DNA of 35,275 bases from a virus. The notes beneath the pieces were generated by a model. It did not search any database and had not been told where the DNA came from. It was given only the letters and a program-made list of their open reading frames with translations. This document shows, piece after piece, positions 6,940 through 13,031 of the stretch. The position numbers and the translations under genes are program-made. Position 1 is the first letter of the stretch. Every line of letters starts with the position of its first letter. Location: positions 1 through 35,275 of the IMG/VR virus record IMGVR_UViG_3300025141_000355. One strand, 5' to 3'.

Positions 6940-7323
6940 ATGGCACAAAGCCCTCAAAAACACTTTCTCATTCAATACGATGAGAACTACGAACTCGATG
7001 TGTGCGACCAGGTTCTTGATGAACTGGCCGCCATTCTGAGCGAGAGCTCGATTCGATTTGAAGACCACGGAATCGGACCCTATGAATACATGGGTGCTCG
7101 CGGCGTTCACGCAAGCATTGCTCCAATGATCGACCTGGCGTTTCATGGCATTGCCATCGAACTTCCAGAGAGTGACAAGCCTTACAACCTTGGAGATACG
7201 TTTTCAGTCAAACGAAGGGTGAACGATTACAACGGTGATGAGGCCGGAGAAGTGATCCTTATGGCAGAACGCTCCGAGAAAAGCACCGAAAGCAGAACCG
7301 TTTACCACTTGTACCAAGGATAA
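6940..7323 (+). CDS. Hypothetical protein (127 aa)
   Basis: This unrecognised soluble protein begins MAQSPQKHFLIQYDENYEL. It looks alpha/beta: an N-terminal strand, a helix at about 23-37, and C-terminal strands ending in VYHLYQG. No catalytic motif is obvious. The ATG at 6940 is preferred because GAGGA lies 7 to 8 bases upstream. A TTG at 6886 is in frame but coincides with the -35 box of the promoter. It is the first gene of the replication transcription unit, three bases before the HTH gene. Confidence 0.75.
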   Translation: MAQSPQKHFLIQYDENYELDVCDQVLDELAAILSESSIRFEDHGIGPYEYMGARGVHASIAPMIDLAFHGIAIELPESDKPYNLGDTFSVKRRVNDYNGDEAGEVILMAERSEKSTESRTVYHLYQG

Positions 7324-7326
7324 ATC

Positions 7327-7611
7327 ATGTCAGGCAGCAACAAATACGTAGACTCGGAAGAGAGAGTAAATACAGTCCCAGCACTTCAAGCGCTGGTGGA
7401 GGCGCTTGGTGGTGGATACCGACCCGTCGCCGGAGTGATTGGTACAAGCCACACTGCTCTTTGGCACATGATGAAAGGAACCCGCCCAGCACCGCTGTTG
7501 GACACCATGATTAAGTATGCTCAACGCGCCAGGAAGGAAACCGGCATCAAAATGAGCTTTACCGTTAACCCCGCTGGTGAGCTTGGTTTCTCCGTGGAAA
7601 CTGCAGACTGA
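7327..7611 (+). CDS. Helix-turn-helix DNA-binding protein
   Basis: This 94-aa protein carries a Cro/CI-like helix-turn-helix at about residues 30-65: PVAGVIGTSHTALWHMMKG reads as scaffold helix, turn and recognition helix. The N-terminal 25 residues and the C-terminal strand-like tail (about 74-94) are not recognised. It probably regulates early phage transcription and might act on the promoter at 6886 or on the dyad at its own 3' end. Its final codons form the left arm of an inverted repeat that covers the ribosome site of the primase gene, so its translation probably controls primase expression. Confidence 0.7.
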   Translation: MSGSNKYVDSEERVNTVPALQALVEALGGGYRPVAGVIGTSHTALWHMMKGTRPAPLLDTMIKYAQRARKETGIKMSFTVNPAGELGFSVETAD

Positions 7612-7643
7612 TTCTTTTTCAGTTTGCGAATCTTCCACGGAGA
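7589..7643 (+). promoter_or_regulatory. Inverted repeat covering the primase ribosome site
   Basis: TCTCCGTGGAA at 7589-7599 is a perfect 11-base inverted match of TTCCACGGAGA at 7633-7643. ACTG (7600-7603) can also pair with CAGT (7620-7623), leaving a 9-base bulge on the right arm. The right arm holds GGAG (7639-7642), the ribosome-binding site for the primase ATG at 7648. The left arm is the end of the HTH gene, whose stop is at 7609-7611. A ribosome finishing that gene would open the stem, giving translational coupling. It could instead be a DNA operator. Confidence 0.65.
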
Positions 7644-7647
7644 CACC

Positions 7648-8673
7648 ATGTGGATTCAGTCAGCAAAAGAGGTGCCCCTTGGCACCATAGCTACAGCTGT
7701 CGGCTTGAACCCGAAGCAAGGCAGGTCTTTGAGTCCGTGCCCTCACTGCGGGGCAGAGACTCGGGGTAGCAACGACCGCCGTGGCCCGGTGGGCGTAGCT
7801 AGAGATGACCGTGGCTGGAAGTGTCACGCCTGCGGCACGGGCGGTGACGGGGTGGATTTGGTAGCCATAAAGCTGGAGGGCGACAGGCTCCGGAATCTGA
7901 CCGCCGACAAGAAGCGGTCTGTGCGAGAGTGGTACCTTCAGCGCGGATGGATCGCGCAGCAGACAAACGGTACTCCTGTGGCGCCACCCAAGCGACGTGA
8001 ACCAAGAAAGAGGCAGCGACCAAACCAGAACGAAGTTCTGGAGCTATGGGCTGCAAGCAGAAAGATAGAGACGCTTACGGATTCGAAAGTAGATGCCGAG
8101 GTATTGCGGTTTCTTGAACGTAGGCAGTTCGACATACCATCGCTAATCAAGTCTGGCGTAGCCCGCGTATTGCCTCATCCAGACCACTACCGATGGCCAC
8201 AGTGGTGGCCTAAGCGTTGGAGTTCCCAGTGGAAGCTTATCGTTCCGGCCTTTGAGATTGATGGCACGTTTGCCAGTATTCACGCCAGGTCAGTCTTTGA
8301 CCGAGACGATGCACCGAAGACCAGGTGGCCGATGGGGGTCGAGGCGGGCGGACTATTTATGGCCAATCGAGAAGGGATGATGTTGATGAAGGGCAAACCT
8401 GTAAAGGATCTACAGGGTCTTTTGATCTGCGAAGGCATCACTGACCTCCTCATGGCTTGCTCGGAAGTTACAAAGTCCAACACCAAACTCGCTATTATCT
8501 CCGGTGCCTCCGGATCTTTCTCTTCACTCTCTTCTTTAAACGTGCCAGACGATGCAACCATTTACATCGGATGTGACCCGGACGAACAAGGTGATGAATA
8601 CGCCAGCAAAATCGCCAAGACCTTAGCACCACGCCAAGTCTACAGGCTTCCATTGGAGCGAAACCTTGCCTGA
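7648..8673 (+). CDS. DNA primase: CHC2-like zinc finger plus TOPRIM
   Basis: This protein would make RNA primers for phage DNA synthesis. The 341-aa protein has an N-terminal zinc finger with CPHC (31-34) and CHAC (59-62), then a basic linker (about 112-127), and a TOPRIM domain with the catalytic Glu in LLICEGITDLLMA (E262) and the metal-binding DxD in GCDPDEQGDEYA (D310, D312). This is shorter than bacterial DnaG and has no fused helicase; the helicase is the next gene. The ATG at 7648 follows GGAG by 5 bases, and an in-frame TTG at 7624 is a weaker choice. The ribosome site is buried in an inverted repeat. The 3' end overlaps the helicase start by 8 bases. Confidence 0.9.
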   Translation: MWIQSAKEVPLGTIATAVGLNPKQGRSLSPCPHCGAETRGSNDRRGPVGVARDDRGWKCHACGTGGDGVDLVAIKLEGDRLRNLTADKKRSVREWYLQRGWIAQQTNGTPVAPPKRREPRKRQRPNQNEVLELWAASRKIETLTDSKVDAEVLRFLERRQFDIPSLIKSGVARVLPHPDHYRWPQWWPKRWSSQWKLIVPAFEIDGTFASIHARSVFDRDDAPKTRWPMGVEAGGLFMANREGMMLMKGKPVKDLQGLLICEGITDLLMACSEVTKSNTKLAIISGASGSFSSLSSLNVPDDATIYIGCDPDEQGDEYASKIAKTLAPRQVYRLPLERNLA

Positions 8674-10024
8674 CCTGTCTGAAACACTAACCGAAGCAAA
8701 CGCGCCAACCCTCGTTGAGCTCATGGAGGCAGCTGTAGATGCTGGACCTGTGGGCGCTGATGGTAAGCCTACTGGCAACTCAAACAAAGAAGAGCAAGCC
8801 AGCGGAAGCGTCCTGTCCATGCTGCAGATGATGACAACAAAGGACGGAACACAGGCTGTTCGCCCCACCAAGAGGAACGCTTACCTAATCCTTTCCCATG
8901 ATCGTCGTTGGCGTAAGAAGGTCTGGATGGATGACTTTCGAAATGTGCTGATGTTGACCGATCAGGAATACCGAGACACGGACGATACTCGCATCGCCAT
9001 CTGGTTGGAAGAGGTCTACGGGGTTCGATTGAGTACTGGGCTTGTTACTGAGATCGCCTCGCTGATTGGCGAAGAACGAAAGCGAAACCCGCTAACTGAA
9101 TGGCTCGAGTCCTGTTTATGGGACGGAAGCCCCCGCATATCGGAGTGGTTGATTCGTGGCGTAGGAGCTGCTGACAACGAACTGCATCGAGACGTGGGAC
9201 GCCGTTGGTTGATTCAGGCCGTCGCCAGGGCGATGCAACCTGGTTGTAAAGCGGACACGGTGCTGATTCTTATTGGCAAGCAGGGGGCGCGAAAGAGCAC
9301 GGCGTTTCGCACGCTGGCTGGTGAGCAGTACTTCTGCGACACCCCGATGGATATCGGTTCACCGAACGCCTATGCACAGATTCAGCGCACATGGATCTAC
9401 GAGGTGGCCGAGCTCGACTCTATTCGCAAGAGCGCAAACTCTGCGACCAAGGCTTTTCTGTCAGCTCAAGAGGACACGTATCGTCCAGCCTATGGACGGC
9501 ATGCGGTCACGAAGAAGCGACACTGTGTGTTCTGCGGGACCACCAACGAGAAGTCGTTCATATCGGACATGACAGGCTCGAGGCGCTTCTGGCCGGTAGA
9601 GGTTGGAGCAGTGAACCTGGACTGGCTTACCGCCAACAGAGAGCAGTTGTGGGCGGAAGCGCTGGTCGCGTATCGGAACAATGAGTCATGGTGGCTACAG
9701 AACGATCTTGAGCAAGACCTGCAGCAGGTGTCCGACGAATACCGACAGCAGGATCCGTGGGAGGAAATGCTTATTGTGTGGCTTGATTCAAGATACACAA
9801 ACCAAATTACTACCCAAGAGATCATGCAGGACGGGCTGAAGCTTGAGCCATACCAGATGAGCAAGCCAGCCGAAATGCGGGTAGGGACGATCATGAGGTC
9901 TCTCGGATACGAGAGGGTGAGAAAGATGCACAAAGGTAATCGGACCTATCTCTGGTCTAAGCCAGGCGATATCATTTCTATCGATAGACCGAAAGAAATC
10001 GAAGACGACGGGTCATACTTCTAG
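8666..10024 (+). CDS. VirE-type (virulence-associated E) replication helicase
   Basis: This is a P-loop ATPase of the VirE family, commonly paired with phage primases as a replicative helicase-like protein. In 452 aa I see Walker A GKQGARKST (204-212), a Walker B-like WIYEVAEL (243-250), and the family signature GTTNEKSFISDMTGSRRFWP (291-310) with the sensor and arginine-finger residues. The region 83-200 matches the usual N-terminal helical part, and the C-terminal 90 residues look like a winged-helix-like tail. The start is a TTG at 8666: GGAG at 8655-8658 is 7 bases before it, and it overlaps the primase stop. The next ATG, at 8724, lacks this support. Confidence 0.9.
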   Translation: MPDLSETLTEANAPTLVELMEAAVDAGPVGADGKPTGNSNKEEQASGSVLSMLQMMTTKDGTQAVRPTKRNAYLILSHDRRWRKKVWMDDFRNVLMLTDQEYRDTDDTRIAIWLEEVYGVRLSTGLVTEIASLIGEERKRNPLTEWLESCLWDGSPRISEWLIRGVGAADNELHRDVGRRWLIQAVARAMQPGCKADTVLILIGKQGARKSTAFRTLAGEQYFCDTPMDIGSPNAYAQIQRTWIYEVAELDSIRKSANSATKAFLSAQEDTYRPAYGRHAVTKKRHCVFCGTTNEKSFISDMTGSRRFWPVEVGAVNLDWLTANREQLWAEALVAYRNNESWWLQNDLEQDLQQVSDEYRQQDPWEEMLIVWLDSRYTNQITTQEIMQDGLKLEPYQMSKPAEMRVGTIMRSLGYERVRKMHKGNRTYLWSKPGDIISIDRPKEIEDDGSYF

Positions 10025-10032
10025 GATTCAAC

Positions 10033-10455
10033 ATGCCTACATACAGCAAGATCAATCTCAGCCCAGATGGTACGGAAGGCGATGGAGACCCCATCAAGAT
10101 TACCGATACCAGCGGCAACGGTACATTCCTTCACGACACCCTGACCACGAAGAAACGAAAAGACGAGGTGTGGCTTTGGGTGACAAACACATCGGCAGCT
10201 CCTGTTGAGGTAACGATGCATGTCGGATACCTGTCCACAGCGTCAGCTGAGGTAGATCAAAGAAGCATCTTTACAGTCCCGCCAAAGAGCGGGTGGATGC
10301 TTGTGCTGCCAGGCCAGCCACTGAAAGGCAGCGGCACTGTGGCCAGGCGAATCGCGGCCTATGCAGGAAGCGCCAACGTGATCAACGTCATGGGGTACAT
10401 CAATCGAATACCAGTTTCTGCAGAATCTCAAGCCAATGAGGGAGACCCGACATAA
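10033..10455 (+). CDS. Virion-like beta protein, paralogue of the minus-strand gene at 18969-19328
   Basis: This 140-aa beta-rich protein aligns by eye with the minus-strand 119-aa protein at 18969-19328. Here DEVWLWVTNT corresponds to DEIWLYATNT there, and INVMGYINRI corresponds to VSIHGFVNRI; a PG-x-x-L segment lies between. Such small proteins are usually virion decoration or tail-tip components. It is unusual here because it sits among replication genes on the opposite strand from the virion block. AGGA at 10023-10026 precedes the ATG. The adjacent genes are not recognised, so a second role (for example a DNA-binding or head-associated protein) cannot be excluded. Confidence 0.75.
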   Translation: MPTYSKINLSPDGTEGDGDPIKITDTSGNGTFLHDTLTTKKRKDEVWLWVTNTSAAPVEVTMHVGYLSTASAEVDQRSIFTVPPKSGWMLVLPGQPLKGSGTVARRIAAYAGSANVINVMGYINRIPVSAESQANEGDPT

Positions 10456-10459
10456 CGCC

Positions 10460-10993
10460 ATGAATGCACAAGTAGACACATACCTATCGGAGTCAGATAA
10501 AACTGACTTGCAATCTGAGTTGGGATTTCCTTGCTCCGTCAAGGCGCTGTTCGGTCGCTACGATTCAACGGCCACTGAGATCGAGGACATGGTGGAGCGG
10601 GGCGTTATGCTCAAGCTCGTCCTGATTGGAATCAATGCAATGCTTCCATATGAGTTCTGGGAGATTGAAGAGATAAGCCCTGAGCTCATGGACGACGTAT
10701 ACCTGGCCGTCGGTGATGCGCTAATTGTTCTCGAGCGCGACGAGGAATTGCCCAATGATGTCGACATAGCCGGGATACAGGAGTGGCTGACGCTTCGTCC
10801 ATACCAGTTGTGGAAGCATGCAAGCGAAACTCGTCGTATGCTGGGACGGAAAGAGGAGACGTTCTGGAACCTTCTGTCCGAAGAATGCTTCGTGCGCTCC
10901 TTTATGGAGTCAGCCAGAGCTTGGCACGATGCGTTCGTGAGGGACTATCTGAACAACCTGGTTCCATACGAAGGATGCCCGACGCTTCAATGA
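10460..10993 (+). CDS. Hypothetical protein (177 aa)
   Basis: An unrecognised, acidic, largely helical soluble protein with no membrane segment. Its notable stretches are a Trp/Glu-rich centre (FWEIEEISPELMDD) and a helical C-terminal part with several Trp and Arg. Two starts are possible, ATG 10460 (taken here) and ATG 10436, eight codons earlier inside the previous gene. Neither has a strong ribosome site at good spacing. It ends in ATGA overlap with the next gene. Confidence 0.7.
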   Translation: MNAQVDTYLSESDKTDLQSELGFPCSVKALFGRYDSTATEIEDMVERGVMLKLVLIGINAMLPYEFWEIEEISPELMDDVYLAVGDALIVLERDEELPNDVDIAGIQEWLTLRPYQLWKHASETRRMLGRKEETFWNLLSEECFVRSFMESARAWHDAFVRDYLNNLVPYEGCPTLQ

Positions 10994-11199
10994 CTCCTCC
11001 CGTCACATTGCCAGAAGACTGGACTCTCGAACAAAGCGAATCAGGTTGGATGGTCGTAGACGGCGACGGAGATCTGGTCGCCTACGGCCCCAGATACGAG
11101 ACGCTGACCAAAGAGCTGGCCGGCGCAGTTAAACTGCGAAAGGAATGGATTACATTCCAGTTCATGACAGCTACGATGCGAACGGAGATTGAGTCCTAA
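10990..11199 (+). CDS. Small hypothetical protein (69 aa)
   Basis: The ATG at 10990 overlaps the previous stop by ATGA, which decides the start over the longer open frame back to 10783. The protein has a short beta-hairpin-like part (SGWMVVDGDGDLVAYG) followed by a basic helix. No family is recognised. Its TAA overlaps the stop of the opposite-strand gene in the 4-base sequence CTAA (11196-11199), so two genes meet tail to tail with no spare base and no room for a terminator. Confidence 0.65.
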   Translation: MTPPVTLPEDWTLEQSESGWMVVDGDGDLVAYGPRYETLTKELAGAVKLRKEWITFQFMTATMRTEIES

Positions 11200-11489
11200 G
11201 ACTTCTTCTTCGCAGGCGCCTTCTTCTTCGCAGGCGCCTTCTTCTTCGCTGCAGGCTTTCTCTTGGCTCGACTGAGCTTCACTGTGTCATCCTTGGTACC
11301 CAGCTTGCCATCTGGGCCAGCATCAACCGTGGCCTTGATGGCACCAACATTGATGGTGACCTCGCCGGCCTGCACCTGTTCTTCCAGTTCCGCAATGTAG
11401 CTCAACAGCTCTGGCAAAACTCTGCTCAGGTTCATGCGTTTCCAGTTCTTTCTGATTTCCTGAAGTCGTGGTCGTTTGATAAGGGGCAT
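11196..11489 (-). CDS. Basic protein with Lys/Ala histone-like tail (97 aa)
   Basis: The N-terminal 45 residues are basic and helical. A central segment DAGPDGKLGTKDDT (about 61-74) looks like an Asp-rich calcium-binding-like loop. The last 20 or so residues are a Lys/Ala/Pro tail of repeated KKKAPA units similar to histone H1 or HU-like tails. It probably binds DNA or another acidic partner; a role in DNA condensation or packaging is an inference. The ATG at 11489 is preferred over the ATG at 11501 because GGAGAGG lies just before it. The gene lies on the minus strand inside a plus-strand block, the orientation of the late genes. Confidence 0.75.
   Translation of the reverse strand: MPLIKRPRLQEIRKNWKRMNLSRVLPELLSYIAELEEQVQAGEVTINVGAIKATVDAGPDGKLGTKDDTVKLSRAKRKPAAKKKAPAKKKAPAKKKS
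11203..11247 (-). repeat. 18-nt tandem repeat encoding KKKAPA units
   Basis: TTCTTCTTCGCAGGCGCC occurs at 11203-11220 and again, identically, at 11221-11238, followed by a partial third copy to 11247. On the minus strand it encodes the Lys/Ala tail. The exact DNA identity suggests recent slippage, so tail length may vary between relatives. Confidence 0.8.
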
Positions 11490-11502
11490 GTGCCTCTCCA
11501 TT

Positions 11503-11511
11503 TGTTACTAT
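11503..11511 (+). promoter_or_regulatory. Possible extended -10 promoter
   Basis: TG-T-TACTAT (11503-11511) resembles an extended -10 element; no -35 is visible. The GTG at 11518 would lie at the expected transcription start, implying a leaderless message. Weak alone, but the same spacing is seen at 12057-12069. Confidence 0.3.
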
Positions 11512-11517
11512 GGCTTT

Positions 11518-11769
11518 GTGAAAAAGTCAGGCGTGATTGTACCGTTCCCAGGCCATGTAATAAACTGGGAAGATATACCCAACGAAACGGTTGTTCAGCA
11601 TGGTGACGTATACGCACTCGGTGGCCAGGTTGGGAAAGTAATCCCAGGCCGGTGCGCAAGGTGTGGCCCAGGGTCCGTGCTAATGCTCATTGATTTGAAC
11701 AAGGTATGCACCTGGTGCCGCTACTCAAAGCCGCAGTTTGAAAGAGAGGCCAGGCCACTCAGCGGGTGA
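11518..11769 (+). CDS. Zinc-ribbon-like small protein (83 aa)
   Basis: Two Cys-x-x-Cys pairs, CARC and CTWC, about 17 residues apart in the C-terminal half suggest a small zinc ribbon. The N-terminal half (about 1-45) is hydrophobic and strand-like. The start is uncertain. I use GTG 11518, which lies 6 bases after a possible -10 element. TTG 11476 and ATG 11488 are in frame but run across the start region of the divergent gene. The 3' end overlaps the minus-strand HTH gene by 45 bases in antisense orientation. The frame has reasonable codon use; function unknown. Confidence 0.6.
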   Translation: MKKSGVIVPFPGHVINWEDIPNETVVQHGDVYALGGQVGKVIPGRCARCGPGSVLMLIDLNKVCTWCRYSKPQFEREARPLSG

Positions 11770-11967
11770 GACGACCCCGCCCGTCGCCCGAGAGATTGCA
11801 ACAGCTAATGATAGTGATGGAATCTTCCTGCCCCGCTCGAGGTCTCTTAGATAGTGAACACTTAGGCTCTGATCCATCGGCGAAAGTTGTTCATTCAGCC
11901 ACTCGGTAAATGCAACCCGACTGCTTCGTCCAGGCAGCGCCATTCGATATTGCTCAACCGTGGCCAT
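11725..11967 (-). CDS. XRE-family helix-turn-helix regulator
   Basis: This 80-aa protein is a small Cro/CI-type DNA-binding regulator. VHYLRDLERGRKIPSLSLAV (about residues 38-57) and the following ATGGVVSPAEW are typical of the second half of an XRE HTH. The N-terminal part has ALPGRSSRVAFTEWLNEQLS as first helices. The ATG at 11967 is supported by GGAG 9 bases upstream (11977-11980 on the plus strand); a TTG start at 11988 is possible. It faces away from the exonuclease gene, with promoters for both in the 101-base gap, so it probably represses its own and the recombination promoter. Confidence 0.75.
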   Translation of the reverse strand: MATVEQYRMALPGRSSRVAFTEWLNEQLSPMDQSLSVHYLRDLERGRKIPSLSLAVAISRATGGVVSPAEWPGLSFKLRL

Positions 11968-11987
11968 TAGTGCCGTCTCCGCTGCCA

Positions 11988-12016
11988 AGGATACCCAGTA
12001 GACCAGAATATGTCCA
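11988..12016 (-). promoter_or_regulatory. Sigma70-like promoter for the HTH regulator
   Basis: Read on the minus strand, TGGACA (12016-12011) and TATCCT (11993-11988) are separated by 17 bases. Transcription would start near 11981, leaving about 14 bases before the ATG at 11967, with GGAG between them. Confidence 0.5.
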
Positions 12017-12033
12017 CCCCTATGTGGTGCTCC

Positions 12034-12062
12034 TTGACACGGTTCTCGGCGGTGACTACGCT
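12034..12062 (+). promoter_or_regulatory. Sigma70-like promoter for the recombination genes
   Basis: TTGACA (12034-12039) is followed after 17 bases by TACGCT (12057-12062), a perfect -35 and a weak -10. Its -35 box is 17 bases from the -35 box of the divergent promoter. The ATG at 12069 lies 7 bases past the -10, so the message may be leaderless. Confidence 0.45.
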
Positions 12063-12068
12063 TGCTTT

Positions 12069-13031
12069 ATGGAACAGACAAACATTGAACGAGAGCAGTG
12101 GCTGAGAGAACGAAAGGGTGGCCTTGGGGGAACAGACGTCGCCTCGATCATCTGCGCGTCAGCTGACAGAGACATGAAGGTAGGTTGTTTCGGAAAGAGC
12201 TTGTTCGCTCTTTGGTCCAACAAGATGCGCAACGAGATTGAACAGCAGTCTGACAATCCGGCAATGAAGCGTGGCCGAGTCATGGAGAAGTACGTGTCTG
12301 AGCTCTATGCCGAAAACAAGCCCGGCATTGAGGTCAAAGAGTGCGGCCTGGTTTGGCACAAAGACACCAAGCACATCTTCGGAACTCCAGATCGAATCAT
12401 TATAGGAGAGGACATCACATGGGGGTTGGAGATCAAGACGCGCAGAAGTCGTGATGGGTGGGGCGAAAGTGGTACCGGGCTAGTTCCGCTAGACGTTGAA
12501 GTCCAGTGCCGCGTCTACATGGAAGTTACCGACATGCCGTACTGGGATGTAGCGGTGCTCATTGGGATGGATGACTACCGAGAGTATCGGATTGAGCGAG
12601 ATGAGGAACTGGGCCAACAGATCCTGAAGACCTCTCTTGCCTGGTGGGACAAGCACGTAGCAGGCAACGTGCCTCCATCGCCAGATGGTAGCGCCATGGC
12701 TAAAGAGGCGCTTGCCTCGATGCACCCGAGGGTCAAGGTAGAAGAACTCCGAACACCCACTGGTGACGAAATTGAGAGCCACAGCCGCTTGGTCGAGGTT
12801 CGCCGAACAATCAAAGCGTTGACCGACGAGAAGAACGAGATTGAGAACAAGCTTAGAGCGGCTATTGGTGACGACGCAGGCATTAAGGGAATCGCATCTT
12901 GGAAGCAGAACAAGAGCTCCATGCGATTCGACCAGAAGAAGTTTGAGCAGGACCACCCGGATCTTTATAAGTCCTACCTTTCAGAACGCGAGGGTGCTCG
13001 GGTCTTTCGCGTACTTGGAGCCAAATCATGA
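12069..13031 (+). CDS. YqaJ-type (lambda-exonuclease-fold) nuclease
   Basis: This is a predicted 5'-3' double-strand exonuclease that makes 3' single-stranded tails for annealing recombination. In 320 aa I see GGLGGTDVASII (17-28), RGRVMEKYV (68-76, E73), GTPDR (105-109, D108) and LEIKT (120-124, E121 and K123). With a Q146 nearby, this is the PD-(D/E)xK signature of YqaJ viral recombinases. A Lys/Glu-rich helical region (about 250-290) could bind DNA or the partner. The ATG at 12069 is chosen because it precedes the first family block by only 16 codons; an open frame extends upstream to 11910. The stop overlaps the recT gene by ATGA, which supports the classic exonuclease/annealase pair. Confidence 0.9.
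   Translation: MEQTNIEREQWLRERKGGLGGTDVASIICASADRDMKVGCFGKSLFALWSNKMRNEIEQQSDNPAMKRGRVMEKYVSELYAENKPGIEVKECGLVWHKDTKHIFGTPDRIIIGEDITWGLEIKTRRSRDGWGESGTGLVPLDVEVQCRVYMEVTDMPYWDVAVLIGMDDYREYRIERDEELGQQILKTSLAWWDKHVAGNVPPSPDGSAMAKEALASMHPRVKVEELRTPTGDEIESHSRLVEVRRTIKALTDEKNEIENKLRAAIGDDAGIKGIASWKQNKSSMRFDQKKFEQDHPDLYKSYLSEREGARVFRVLGAKS

Noticed and set aside
7624-7647. TTG start for the primase
   Set aside because: The ATG at 7648 has GGAG 5 bases upstream; the TTG at 7624 has no such site and lies within the inverted repeat.
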